Source: Victivallales bacterium
GTDB lineage: Bacteria; Verrucomicrobiota; Lentisphaeria; Oligosphaerales; Oligosphaeraceae
NCBI GenBank assembly: GCA_017964325.1
Contig: JAGCSE010000217.1
Location: forward strand, 1 to 41,415
Reading direction: 5' to 3'
Length of the DNA: 41,415 bases
Shown here: positions 1-7,022 of the stretch, piece after piece
Numbering within the stretch: position 1 is the first letter of the stretch
Layout of the letters: each line of letters begins with the position of its first letter
Notes under the pieces: generated by a model
Databases searched by the model: none
The model's input: only the letters and a program-made list of their open reading frames with translations
Told to the model about the DNA's origin: nothing
Translations under genes and position numbers: made by a program

Positions 1-297
1 CTGGTCCTCCATGTTGTCCGCAAGCCGTTCCGTTATTTCGGAATCAATGACTTCCGGATTCCGCCCGAGATTGCGGAAATAGCCGAGCACTTCGAATTTC
101 GCGATGCCGAAGAGCCATCCCTGGAACGACTGTGACGCGTCATACTCGTCGTATTTCTGATAGGCGCACAGGGCGACCCGCTGGAGGACGTCCTGCGCGT
201 CCGCACGATTGTAGATGGCGCTGTTCAGGTAGAGCCTGATGACTCGCTCAGACGCGCTCCATTGCTTCGTGAATTTTACAAGGTTCGTGTTATCCAT
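1..297 (-). CDS. ECF-type RNA polymerase sigma factor (partial, C-terminus off the left edge)
   Basis: The first 99 residues are in the window and begin MDNTNLVKFTKQW. Residues about 10-75 read as sigma region 2: the stretch around ADAQDVLQRVALCAYQKY matches the AEDLxQExFLRxW pattern of region 2.1-2.2, and SFQGWLFGIAKFEVLGYFRN matches the conserved region 2.3-2.4 block. Region 4 lies outside the window. The ATG (295-297) overlaps the sctU stop codon by 8 bases, so translation is probably coupled to the type III secretion genes. Known: ECF factors direct RNA polymerase to specific promoters, often with a partner anti-sigma. Inference: it may control secretion genes or effectors. No anti-sigma gene is visible, because the downstream side is outside the window. 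It is too short to assign an ECF subgroup. Confidence 0.82.
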   Translation of the reverse strand, partial: MDNTNLVKFTKQWSASERVIRLYLNSAIYNRADAQDVLQRVALCAYQKYDEYDASQSFQGWLFGIAKFEVLGYFRNLGRNPEVIDSEITERLADNMEDQ

Positions 298-1540
298 CCA
301 AGTCTATCTTCTCATTGCCGAGAGTTATTTCTTTTTGTGATTCTGGGACATCTTCAGGATTGTCTGGATCTTCTGGTTTATCTGGATCTTCTGGATCTTC
401 TGGATCTTCACCAAGACTATCGTCCAATTCGTCCAGATCAAGATCATCATCCAGTTTGATACCGTCGAGTTCCTCTTCCTCCTGTCTGGTCTGCTTGATG
501 TCTTTGATCATCTTCAGCAATTCGACGAGCGGCGCGAACAACTCTTCCGGAACATAGTCATCGACTTTCACCTGCGCATACAAAGAGCGGGCGAGCTGGA
601 CGTTCTCCATGACGGGAATGTCGAATTCGGCGGCGTACCTCTTGATGAGCTCCGCATCCGTTCCAGCGCCTTTGACGACGACTTTCGGCAACGGCGTCTC
701 GCCCGCCATGTAGCGGACGCCGACGGCCAGATGCGTCGGATTCGTCACGACGACGGATGAATCTTTCACGGCCTGCTGTGACGGCGGCTCGTTGAGAATT
801 TCATTGCGGAACTGGCTCTGGGCCTGCTTGACTTCCTGCGAGCCTTCCATCTCCTTGTATTCACGCTTTACTTCGTCTTTCGTCATCATCATCTCCTTCA
901 TGAAATTCTTCTTCTGGAAGAAGAAATCCGCGAAGGCGATGACGATGTAGCCGAATCCCGTGTAGATGGCGAGATTCTTCAGCATCTTGCCGAGAACGGG
1001 AAGGATGCTCTCCTCTAAATCGCCGTAGCAGAGTGTCAACAAGAGAGGGATGGATTCAATGATGAGTTTATAGATGAGATAGCCTAAGAACGTGATTTTC
1101 AATGTGTTCTTGAAGAGCTCGAACAGATTTTTCATACTGAAAATCTTCTTCGCGCCTTGCACGGGGTTGACTTTGTTCAAATCTGGTTTGATTGGCTCGA
1201 ACGTGAAGAGAAAACCGATCTGCGCGAGTTGCGCGGCCACACCCGTGACAGCCGCCGCAATGCAGACGATGAATGAATATTTGACGATGACGATAGCTGT
1301 CTCCTTCAGCGCTTCATTGATTGCCGCTTCACTCTCTGCGCTGAACAAATACGAAAGGAAGATGAAAAGTTCCTTCAAGTCTCGCATCAGCATGGGCGTC
1401 AGGATGCCGATGATAGTCAACAACACCAACAGCAAGGCCGTGGAGGTGATGTCCTTGCTGTTGTTGACCTGACCCTTTTCGCGTGCGTCGCGCAGCTTTT
1501 TCGGGGTCGGCATTTCGGTTTTTTCGCCGCCTTCGCTCAT
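290..1540 (-). CDS. sctU: Type III secretion export apparatus switch protein SctU (YscU/EscU/FlhB family)
   Basis: 416 residues. The N-terminus (EKTEMPTPKKLRDAREKGQV) is the family signature, followed by four membrane segments (about 35-55, 82-108, 146-170, 188-207) and a cytoplasmic autoprotease domain with the cleavage motif NPTH at 267-270. Known role: the inner-membrane switch of the type III export gate, whose self-cleavage between Asn and Pro changes substrate specificity. It lies 3 bases downstream of sctT, and its stop overlaps the start of an ECF sigma factor, so the three are probably one operon. It is about 60 residues longer than usual. After residue about 355 there is a strongly acidic tail rich in Asp/Glu with PED/PDN repeats that is not part of the known fold. 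The pairing with an SctT having the DNQRG motif argues for injectisome SctU rather than flagellar FlhB. Confidence 0.93.
   Translation of the reverse strand: MSEGGEKTEMPTPKKLRDAREKGQVNNSKDITSTALLLVLLTIIGILTPMLMRDLKELFIFLSYLFSAESEAAINEALKETAIVIVKYSFIVCIAAAVTGVAAQLAQIGFLFTFEPIKPDLNKVNPVQGAKKIFSMKNLFELFKNTLKITFLGYLIYKLIIESIPLLLTLCYGDLEESILPVLGKMLKNLAIYTGFGYIVIAFADFFFQKKNFMKEMMMTKDEVKREYKEMEGSQEVKQAQSQFRNEILNEPPSQQAVKDSSVVVTNPTHLAVGVRYMAGETPLPKVVVKGAGTDAELIKRYAAEFDIPVMENVQLARSLYAQVKVDDYVPEELFAPLVELLKMIKDIKQTRQEEEELDGIKLDDDLDLDELDDSLGEDPEDPEDPDKPEDPDNPEDVPESQKEITLGNEKIDLDG
352..411. repeat. Nine-base tandem repeat inside the 3' end of sctU
   Basis: On the plus strand the unit tctggatct recurs with small changes about six times. 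On the coding strand it gives Pro-Glu-Asp / Pro-Asp-Asn triplets in the acidic SctU tail. Repeat units are a multiple of three, so copy changes would keep the frame. A length-variable tail is therefore possible. Confidence 0.75.
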
Positions 1541-1543
1541 AGG

Positions 1544-2320
1544 CTAGTAGAAAAATTTTTGGACGGGGATCAGAATTGCGTCATCGGAATCATAGATCAT
1601 AATTCTCAGGAGATATTGTAGATAGATAATCAACATGAAGATGCCCAATGCACTTTTGATGGGCATGGAGAGGAAGAAGACGTTCAGTTGCGGTGCGGTG
1701 CGGTTGACGAGGCCTAGGCCGACCGTTGCCAGAAACATGACGATGAGAATCGGTGACGAGAGCACAAGAGTCTGTTTCATGAGGGAATCCCCCATGCCGA
1801 GAATGACGGATGGCGCGTTGGAATTCGGCATGAGGCTGTTCACAAAAAGCGGCCAGATGCTGAAGCTCTTGTAAAGTGCCCCAAGGGCGATGAGAAACAC
1901 GCCGGAGGCGAAGAAGATGACGGTGACTGTCTGCGTGAAGAGAATGCCTGTGGTGGAGACCTGTGCTCCGCTCAACGGCGAATAGACTTCGCTCATGGTG
2001 GAGCCACGCTGGTTGTCGATGAGATTGCCGATGCATTCGGCCAAATAGAATGGAAAATTCGCGAAAAGTCCGAGCATGGCGCCGATGAGGACTTCTTTAA
2101 GTGCCATGAACACAAGATAATACGGACTCATTCCAGGCGTCATCTGCTTGAATACCATCGGCGCGACGATGACGGAGAAGGACACGATGATGGCGCGGCG
2201 GCAGAGGCCCGGAATCATCGAGTCCGACATGGGGGACAGCAGCAGGAAGAATCCCGTCACCCGCCCCATGGCGATGATAATCGAGAGAATGATGAGTGTG
2301 AATGTGGCAAAGTCAAACAT
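1544..2320 (-). CDS. sctT: Type III secretion export apparatus protein SctT (YscT/EscT family)
   Basis: 258 residues, the normal family length, almost entirely hydrophobic with about six membrane segments. The motif DNQRGSTMSEVYSPLSG (about 101-117) is diagnostic of injectisome SctT and separates it from flagellar FliR. Known role: with SctR and SctS it forms the helical export gate in the inner membrane, and SctU wraps around it. The gene starts at the ATG at 2318-2320 and ends 3 bases before sctU, the usual T-U order. No other secretion genes follow on the upstream side (the next gene is an unrelated ATPase), so sctT appears to be the first gene of this fragment. The AT-rich 176 bases upstream probably hold its promoter, but no convincing -35/-10 pair stands out. 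Confidence 0.93.
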   Translation of the reverse strand: MFDFATFTLIILSIIIAMGRVTGFFLLLSPMSDSMIPGLCRRAIIVSFSVIVAPMVFKQMTPGMSPYYLVFMALKEVLIGAMLGLFANFPFYLAECIGNLIDNQRGSTMSEVYSPLSGAQVSTTGILFTQTVTVIFFASGVFLIALGALYKSFSIWPLFVNSLMPNSNAPSVILGMGDSLMKQTLVLSSPILIVMFLATVGLGLVNRTAPQLNVFFLSMPIKSALGIFMLIIYLQYLLRIMIYDSDDAILIPVQKFFY

Positions 2321-2496
2321 GGATGGTATATTCGTTCAAACGATTGGCAGTCTTGAGATTAATATACACCATTTCTTTACAATTAAATAATTAATGGAAA
2401 AATAATTTTTGTGTAAGGATTTGTTTTTGGAGGATTGCTCGCCAGTGCGTTTTTCTTCATCTCAATTCCTTCGTTTCTTTTCCAAAACGACAGGTT

Positions 2497-3813
2497 TTAT
2501 GACAAAGTGTCTTCTTCAAGGGCCCATTTCCACACGGGGGCGATACGGATGCCATCTTCGATTGTTTCTTCTTCATCCCATGTTACGATTACACAATCGG
2601 TTATGCTCGTTTCAGCCATTGCTGTGCGCATGGCTGAAAGTTCCCGTTTTCGAGTTTCTCCTGATGACATATCCCATGAGACTTGAACTAGGCGGTTTGT
2701 CCTTTCTGTCATATCCGTGACGTAAAAGTCAATTTCTTTGCTGTCTTTGGTGAGATAGTATTCGATTATGCTGAATTTTCTGCGTAGAATCAGGAAAACC
2801 AGATTTTCAAGAAGCCATCCCTGTTCGGAATCGCTCTTGACATTCATGGCGCGGATCAGCCCTGTGTCAATAATGTAGTATTTCTCTGGATTGACACGTC
2901 TTACGGCAACTGAGCCAGAATGGATGGAAACAGGATAGATGAGATATGCATCTTTTAAATAGCCGATATATTCTGAAATGTTCTCTCGACTAGCAGAAAC
3001 GGACATGTTTTTGAGCACGCCTGTGATTGCCCGCGTTGATGCTTGGCGAGCGTAATTGTGGAGAAGGTAGTCAATTGTGTATTTCAATGCCGTGACGCTG
3101 GTCACTGAATGCCGTTCCAGAATATCATGGTAAAGTACAGCATCGACATAGCCTTGCAGCACGTTTGTGCGCATGCGGTTGGACAAATCCTGCACATCGG
3201 GAAAACCACCATGTTCGAAATATTGTGTCATGGCGTGGCGTAGGAGCCCTTTCTCCCTTGAAGAAATGAAAGCATGACGTGGGATTTTCGGCATCAGACC
3301 ATTGAATCGGATGAATTCGCAAAAAGAAAGAGGGAATATTTCAATCGGTAGCGAGCGGCCACGCATTTGAGTGGCGATCTCCTCTGAAAGCAGCTTTGAG
3401 GAGGAACCGGTCAGGCAGATGCGTGCCAGCTTGGAGTCCACAAGCCGTCGGACGTATGATTCCCAATCATCTACCCTCTGTATTTCGTCAAGAAAATACC
3501 AGCAAATGTCATGGGCGTGTTCAGGGAAGATTTCAGCGTGGATTTCGCCAATGAGGCGGAGGTGTTCAACTGACAAATGCGCAAGGCGTTCATCTTCAAA
3601 ATTCACATGGATGATCCTTCCGATTGGAATGCCTTGCGTAATCAGAGTCTGCATTCTCTCGTATGTCACGAACGTCTTGCCTGTGCGACGCATTCCCTTG
3701 ACGATGGTCGCCGCACGAGGCTTCTCTGCATATTCGACATCACGATGCACTATTCCAGTCGGTACGCCTTCTTCGTAGAATTCTCGCATCACTTCTGTCA
3801 GGGCTGTTTTCAT
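2497..3813 (-). CDS. AAA_14-type ATPase with C-terminal DUF4143
   Basis: 438 residues from the ATG at 3811-3813. The open frame extends 32 codons further upstream, but only this ATG has a strong Shine-Dalgarno (GGAGGA, about 9 bases away), and the extension would run through the promoter and the hairpins. The Walker A is GMRRTGKT (40-47), preceded by ATIVK. The Walker B block is YFLDEIQRVDDWE, typical of this family. The C-terminal third (IDTGLIRAMN, ENLVFLILRR, KDSKEIDFYVTD) is DUF4143, which has a restriction-endonuclease-like look. The family is very common in anaerobes and archaea and is often multicopy, but its function is unknown. The gene stands alone, so no role is suggested by context. 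Confidence 0.9.
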   Translation of the reverse strand: MKTALTEVMREFYEEGVPTGIVHRDVEYAEKPRAATIVKGMRRTGKTFVTYERMQTLITQGIPIGRIIHVNFEDERLAHLSVEHLRLIGEIHAEIFPEHAHDICWYFLDEIQRVDDWESYVRRLVDSKLARICLTGSSSKLLSEEIATQMRGRSLPIEIFPLSFCEFIRFNGLMPKIPRHAFISSREKGLLRHAMTQYFEHGGFPDVQDLSNRMRTNVLQGYVDAVLYHDILERHSVTSVTALKYTIDYLLHNYARQASTRAITGVLKNMSVSASRENISEYIGYLKDAYLIYPVSIHSGSVAVRRVNPEKYYIIDTGLIRAMNVKSDSEQGWLLENLVFLILRRKFSIIEYYLTKDSKEIDFYVTDMTERTNRLVQVSWDMSSGETRKRELSAMRTAMAETSITDCVIVTWDEEETIEDGIRIAPVWKWALEEDTLS

Positions 3814-3857
3814 GATCTGTATCCTCCTGCCATATATAAAATTAACATCTTTGAAAT

Positions 3858-3886
3858 AATATACAGCAAAGTTCGTAAGATTGCAA
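3858..3886 (-). promoter_or_regulatory. Sigma-70-type promoter of the AAA ATPase gene
   Basis: On the minus strand TTGCAA (3881-3886) is followed after 17 bases by TATATT (3858-3863). Transcription would start near 3850, giving a leader of about 37 bases that includes the ribosome-binding site. Confidence 0.6.
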
Positions 3887-3946
3887 AATTGGCCTAAAAA
3901 ACAGGCCAATTTTGATTGAAATTGGCCTAAAAATCAGGCCAATTTT
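3885..3946. repeat. Two tandem AATTGGCCT-type hairpins upstream of the ATPase promoter
   Basis: Two near-identical inverted repeats lie side by side. The first has arms 3885-3895 and 3903-3913 (11 bp, 7-base loop). The second has arms 3919-3928 and 3936-3945 (10 bp, 7-base loop). This gives four copies of the half-site TTGGCC. They overlap the upstream edge of the -35 box at 3881-3886, which suits a regulator binding site. They could instead be a transcription-termination structure, but no T-tract follows cleanly on either strand. Confidence 0.7.
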
Positions 3947-3968
3947 GACAGAATCTGTGGCTTCATGC

Positions 3969-4008
3969 TAAAGAAAACGGCCTCCCGTTGTGGATATCGG
4001 GAGGCCGT
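3969..4008 (-). terminator. Intrinsic terminator of the peroxiredoxin gene
   Basis: An 11-bp perfect stem (3977-3987 with 3998-4008, core GGCCTCCCG, 10-base loop) is followed on the minus strand by TTTTCTTT. It lies 27 bases past the stop codon of the minus-strand bcp gene and separates it from the ATPase transcription unit. Confidence 0.85.
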
Positions 4009-4034
4009 GGGATGGTTTCAGATGTCAAGGAATA

Positions 4035-4487
4035 TCATTTGAATTTGGCTAGAACATCCGCAGCGTTGGTTTCAGGCTTGACCTTGGACATGATGTCCTG
4101 GATGTTGCCTTCTTCGTCAATGATGAACGTTGTGCGGATGACGCCCATGGAGACTTTGCCGTAGAGCTTCTTTTTGTGCCAGACGTCGTATTCGAGAATG
4201 GCCTTGAGGTCAGGATCTGAAAGCAGGATAAAAGGCAGATTGTTTTTGGCAGTGAACTGCGCGTGCTTTTCGACGCTGTCCTTGCTGATGCCGATGACGA
4301 CGATTTTGCGCTTTTTGAATTCCGGATAGAGTTCAGCGAAAGCCTGTGCCTGACGTGTGCATCCGGGGGTGTTGTCCCGCGAATAGAAATACAAAACGAC
4401 TTTGCGTCCTTTGAAATCCGAAAGCGAGACGGATTTCCCGTTTTGATCCGCCAATGTGAAAAGCGGGGCTTCATCACCGATGTTCAT
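4035..4487 (-). CDS. bcp: Thioredoxin-dependent peroxiredoxin, Bcp/PrxQ family
   Basis: 150 residues from the ATG at 4485-4487 (MNIGDEAPLF), which has AGGA seven bases upstream. The in-frame extension to 4574 has no ribosome-binding site. The peroxidatic motif TPGCTRQAQAF places the catalytic Cys at 43, and SLSDFKGRKVVLYFY is the standard PrxQ strand-helix region. Known role: reduction of hydrogen and organic peroxides in the cytoplasm with thioredoxin as donor. The position of the usual E. coli-type resolving Cys (five residues later) is Gln48, and no other Cys is visible, so it looks like a one-Cys variant. It has its own terminator and is probably monocistronic. Confidence 0.92.
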   Translation of the reverse strand: MNIGDEAPLFTLADQNGKSVSLSDFKGRKVVLYFYSRDNTPGCTRQAQAFAELYPEFKKRKIVVIGISKDSVEKHAQFTAKNNLPFILLSDPDLKAILEYDVWHKKKLYGKVSMGVIRTTFIIDEEGNIQDIMSKVKPETNAADVLAKFK

Positions 4488-4861
4488 GTTGCATTCCTGT
4501 TTTTGTTGTTTCATGTGTCGTAAAAATTTTGGGTTATCGGGGGGGAGCCTGTATTGTGCCGCCCGTTTCGCCATGGGAATGGCCAGCTAGTTGTCAACCA
4601 ACCAGTCATTGTTTACCGTGGCGGCGGAACGCCGTTTCATATTATATAACATATATCCAATTCATGATTCTGCAAAAATATTCTGCATTTTACATGAAAT
4701 CATTTATTTGGAATGTTATTTTTTTATATTACTTAACGTATAAATTGTGATTTTCATATATTTGATTTGAATATTTATTTTTTTTTCTTGTGGCATTTAT
4801 GGTTTTCATCAAAAAACATGAATATGTGCTGTTTGGAGCGGTTTTTACGAGGGGGCGTATA
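4488..4861. other. AT-rich intergenic region between bcp and the next gene
   Basis: 374 bases with no credible gene. Short plus-strand open frames here have no ribosome-binding site or recognisable sequence. On the minus strand TATATAAT around 4641-4650 could be a -10 for bcp, with a leader of about 150 bases containing a small CGGCG/CGCCG hairpin near 4624-4636. I could not pair it with a good -35. Confidence 0.4.
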
Positions 4862-5692
4862 TCATGCCAAGGGGAGGTTCGTCATGGCACGTGTGCGTTC
4901 ATCATGATGGCGAACAGCTTCATTTACTGTGATTTCGTGCGTGGCATTGATGCTACCGAGATAATGGCACGTTGCAAAATTCTTTATTTTTGCATTGTAT
5001 TCTTCAAGCCATTGTATCTGTTTTTCAATGATGCTTTCATCCGTTTCTGGATAATTGAAATGGCATTTTCTTATATGCAATCGGAATGGTTTTGGCGTGA
5101 GTCTGGCGCGGTAGCAGTCTTGGATGCGGCATAGTTTTGCGTATGTCGGGTCGGCATGGAAAGCGGCCATCAGGTCGCCGCTGTGTTTCCCTTCGATGTC
5201 GCGGCCGATCATCATGAGACGGAATCCAGCCTTGGTTTTATAGACACGTATGTGTGCTCGGTCATGACCTGCTTTTTCAGCCAACGTGGCGACACGAGCC
5301 AACGCCTCTTCACCGTCATCCTGCAAAGACGATTTTGTGAAAAGTCCGAAGAAGCCTTTTCTAGCGGGAAGTTCGCCATCGATGTCGATGAATATAAGTT
5401 GTGTAGAATTAAGTACTTCTGCTCCATATCTATTTCGTGTCACAATGTTTCTCGGGGAGATTTCGAGAAGAATTTCTTCGCGAATGGGACGACCGTCCGC
5501 ATCGTATTCCCATGGATGCAAATGGGAAATGAGTCTTCGGGTGAATTCGTCTAGCAGTCGCTTTCCGCTGGTCATTGCATCTGCCAATGAAATGTTGGAG
5601 TGGCCATAGACGGTCATCGGCATCGTATTGCCGTTGCTGTCAGGCATTTGGATGTCCTGTGTACATTTAATCCAATGGCGGTAGAATTTCAT
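4862..5692 (-). CDS. Conserved protein of unknown function with primase-like acidic motif
   Basis: 276 residues with no signal peptide or membrane segment. Visible features are a hydrophobic-Asp-x-Asp strand (FIDID, 101-105), a segment RVYKTKAGFRLMM (149-161), and a strongly conserved-looking basic block YRARLTPKPFRL (194-205) after DPTYAKLCRIQDC. I recall the RARLTPKP block from uncharacterised proteins in several phyla. The hDhD strand followed by a strand with basic and small residues resembles the archaeo-eukaryotic primase fold, but the family's sxH motif is not evident, so this is only a suggestion. No clear Shine-Dalgarno precedes the start. The gene stands alone, with a possible TATATT -10 near 5773-5778. 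Confidence 0.75.
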   Translation of the reverse strand: MKFYRHWIKCTQDIQMPDSNGNTMPMTVYGHSNISLADAMTSGKRLLDEFTRRLISHLHPWEYDADGRPIREEILLEISPRNIVTRNRYGAEVLNSTQLIFIDIDGELPARKGFFGLFTKSSLQDDGEEALARVATLAEKAGHDRAHIRVYKTKAGFRLMMIGRDIEGKHSGDLMAAFHADPTYAKLCRIQDCYRARLTPKPFRLHIRKCHFNYPETDESIIEKQIQWLEEYNAKIKNFATCHYLGSINATHEITVNEAVRHHDERTRAMTNLPLA

Positions 5693-5861
5693 ATTTGGTC
5701 TTTAGTTTGTATTGGTGCTAATCATGAAATGCAGCGGCCATCATGTTCATGTCTTGATTGGCAGGACTGCCTAATATAATAAAGTTCCAATCCATAAATT
5801 CATGGGAGTATCTGTTTTGGGGCGCGGGCACGTACAGGCAGTGCGTGCGGGTACGGATTGG

Positions 5862-7001
5862 TCAATCTTCCTGTATGTTGGAAGACAGAAGTGTCTTTAC
5901 GGCGGCTTGGTTGTCGATGAGCGGCGGATGAATGCCTTCTCGGCAGGACTGCGATACGTTTTCCATGACAAGACGGTCGATTTGAACGTCTTTGTCGAGT
6001 TTGACGAGCGCTCCGTTCGTCTCGGTGTCTTCATAGCGGTAAATATCACGGACAATGGCATTTCCGACTCGACTTCCGAAGGCGAACCAGACGATGGATA
6101 GCGATTCGATGGCGTTCTTTTCCCAGCGGTTGTGGCAGGGCGGTTGCAAGCGTAGGCCGCTCTTGTGGGCGTGGACGTGTTCAATGGAAATATCGTCCAT
6201 CCAGATTGGCTCGCCCTTGTGGACGTTGTGCTGCGAGATCAGCACGGCATTGTGGCGATAGCTGCCATAGACGCCGCTGACACGGATGTGGAGCAACGGT
6301 TCGCCGCAGGAAAGGAGACGAACGCCCGAATAGCCGTCTGTCGCGGAAATGTTGCGGATTTCGACGTTCTTGATGGGACCGCGTGTTACTTCCGCATGTG
6401 CTTCATCGACAGTCGTCAGCGAAACCATATCGTCATTGGTAGTACCCATGATGTTTTCGATGAGGCCGAATTCGGCGGGACCGTTGATGTGGACGCCGTC
6501 GGTCGTTCCGAAATGGTTGTTGTAGTCGAAAATGATGTCGCGGACGATGAAATGATTTGTATCTGCGATCTGTATGCCGTAGCTGACGGGATCCTTGACG
6601 ATCATTTTCTCCAATGAAATATTATCGACATGGGCGAAGCGGATGAGTTTTCCTTTGAAGACGGCGGGATCGTAGGGGAAGCCGAGGCGGTTGTAGTCAG
6701 CCGTCTCTTCAAAGGCATCGAGTCCCATTTCATCGCAGTTTCCGTCCCACAGGCCGCCTTCGATGTGGATGTCTTCATCACGACCGATTGTCGCAAAGTG
6801 TTCGTTTTCAATGAGTGCGCAACGTGAATTGGGGGCGGCGCAGAAGACGGTGCCTGGTGCGATAACGAGCCGCGTGTGCGAACGGATGATGAGTGTGCGG
6901 CTGATGAGATATGTGCGCACTTCAGTGATGCATACCAAACCACGCTGGTCGAGTTGTGATTGGATGATGGAGGTGTCGTCGTGGAAGGTGTTGTTGGTCA
7001 T
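5862..7001 (-). CDS. Right-handed beta-helix protein related to GH28 (polygalacturonase-like)
   Basis: 379 residues. The pattern of short beta-strand turns (IHIEGGLWDGN, NISLEKMIVKDP, HFIVRDIIFDYNN, VEIRNISATDGYSG) marks a parallel beta-helix. TTDGVHI (Asp168) and NDDMVSL (Asp190-Asp191) match the NTDG and DD catalytic segments of glycoside hydrolase family 28. The usual GHG and RIK motifs are not visible (a GYSGVRLLS stretch sits in their place), so activity may be altered or lost. No signal peptide is seen, so the product would be cytoplasmic unless it is exported in another way. It begins 21 bases after the esterase gene and is the last gene of a thrH-esterase-GH28 set, which suggests breakdown of an imported, acetylated oligosaccharide. 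Confidence 0.8.
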   Translation of the reverse strand: MTNNTFHDDTSIIQSQLDQRGLVCITEVRTYLISRTLIIRSHTRLVIAPGTVFCAAPNSRCALIENEHFATIGRDEDIHIEGGLWDGNCDEMGLDAFEETADYNRLGFPYDPAVFKGKLIRFAHVDNISLEKMIVKDPVSYGIQIADTNHFIVRDIIFDYNNHFGTTDGVHINGPAEFGLIENIMGTTNDDMVSLTTVDEAHAEVTRGPIKNVEIRNISATDGYSGVRLLSCGEPLLHIRVSGVYGSYRHNAVLISQHNVHKGEPIWMDDISIEHVHAHKSGLRLQPPCHNRWEKNAIESLSIVWFAFGSRVGNAIVRDIYRYEDTETNGALVKLDKDVQIDRLVMENVSQSCREGIHPPLIDNQAAVKTLLSSNIQED

Positions 7002-7022
7002 GGTGGAATGGATGGTTTGAGG

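Noticed and set aside
3814..3909. In-frame N-terminal extension of the AAA ATPase
   Set aside because: It has no ribosome-binding site and runs through the -10/-35 boxes and the start of the hairpins. The ATG at 3813 has a strong Shine-Dalgarno.
4790..5134. Plus-strand open frame of 114 codons
   Set aside because: It overlaps the convincing minus-strand gene 4862-5692, has no ribosome-binding site and has random-looking composition.
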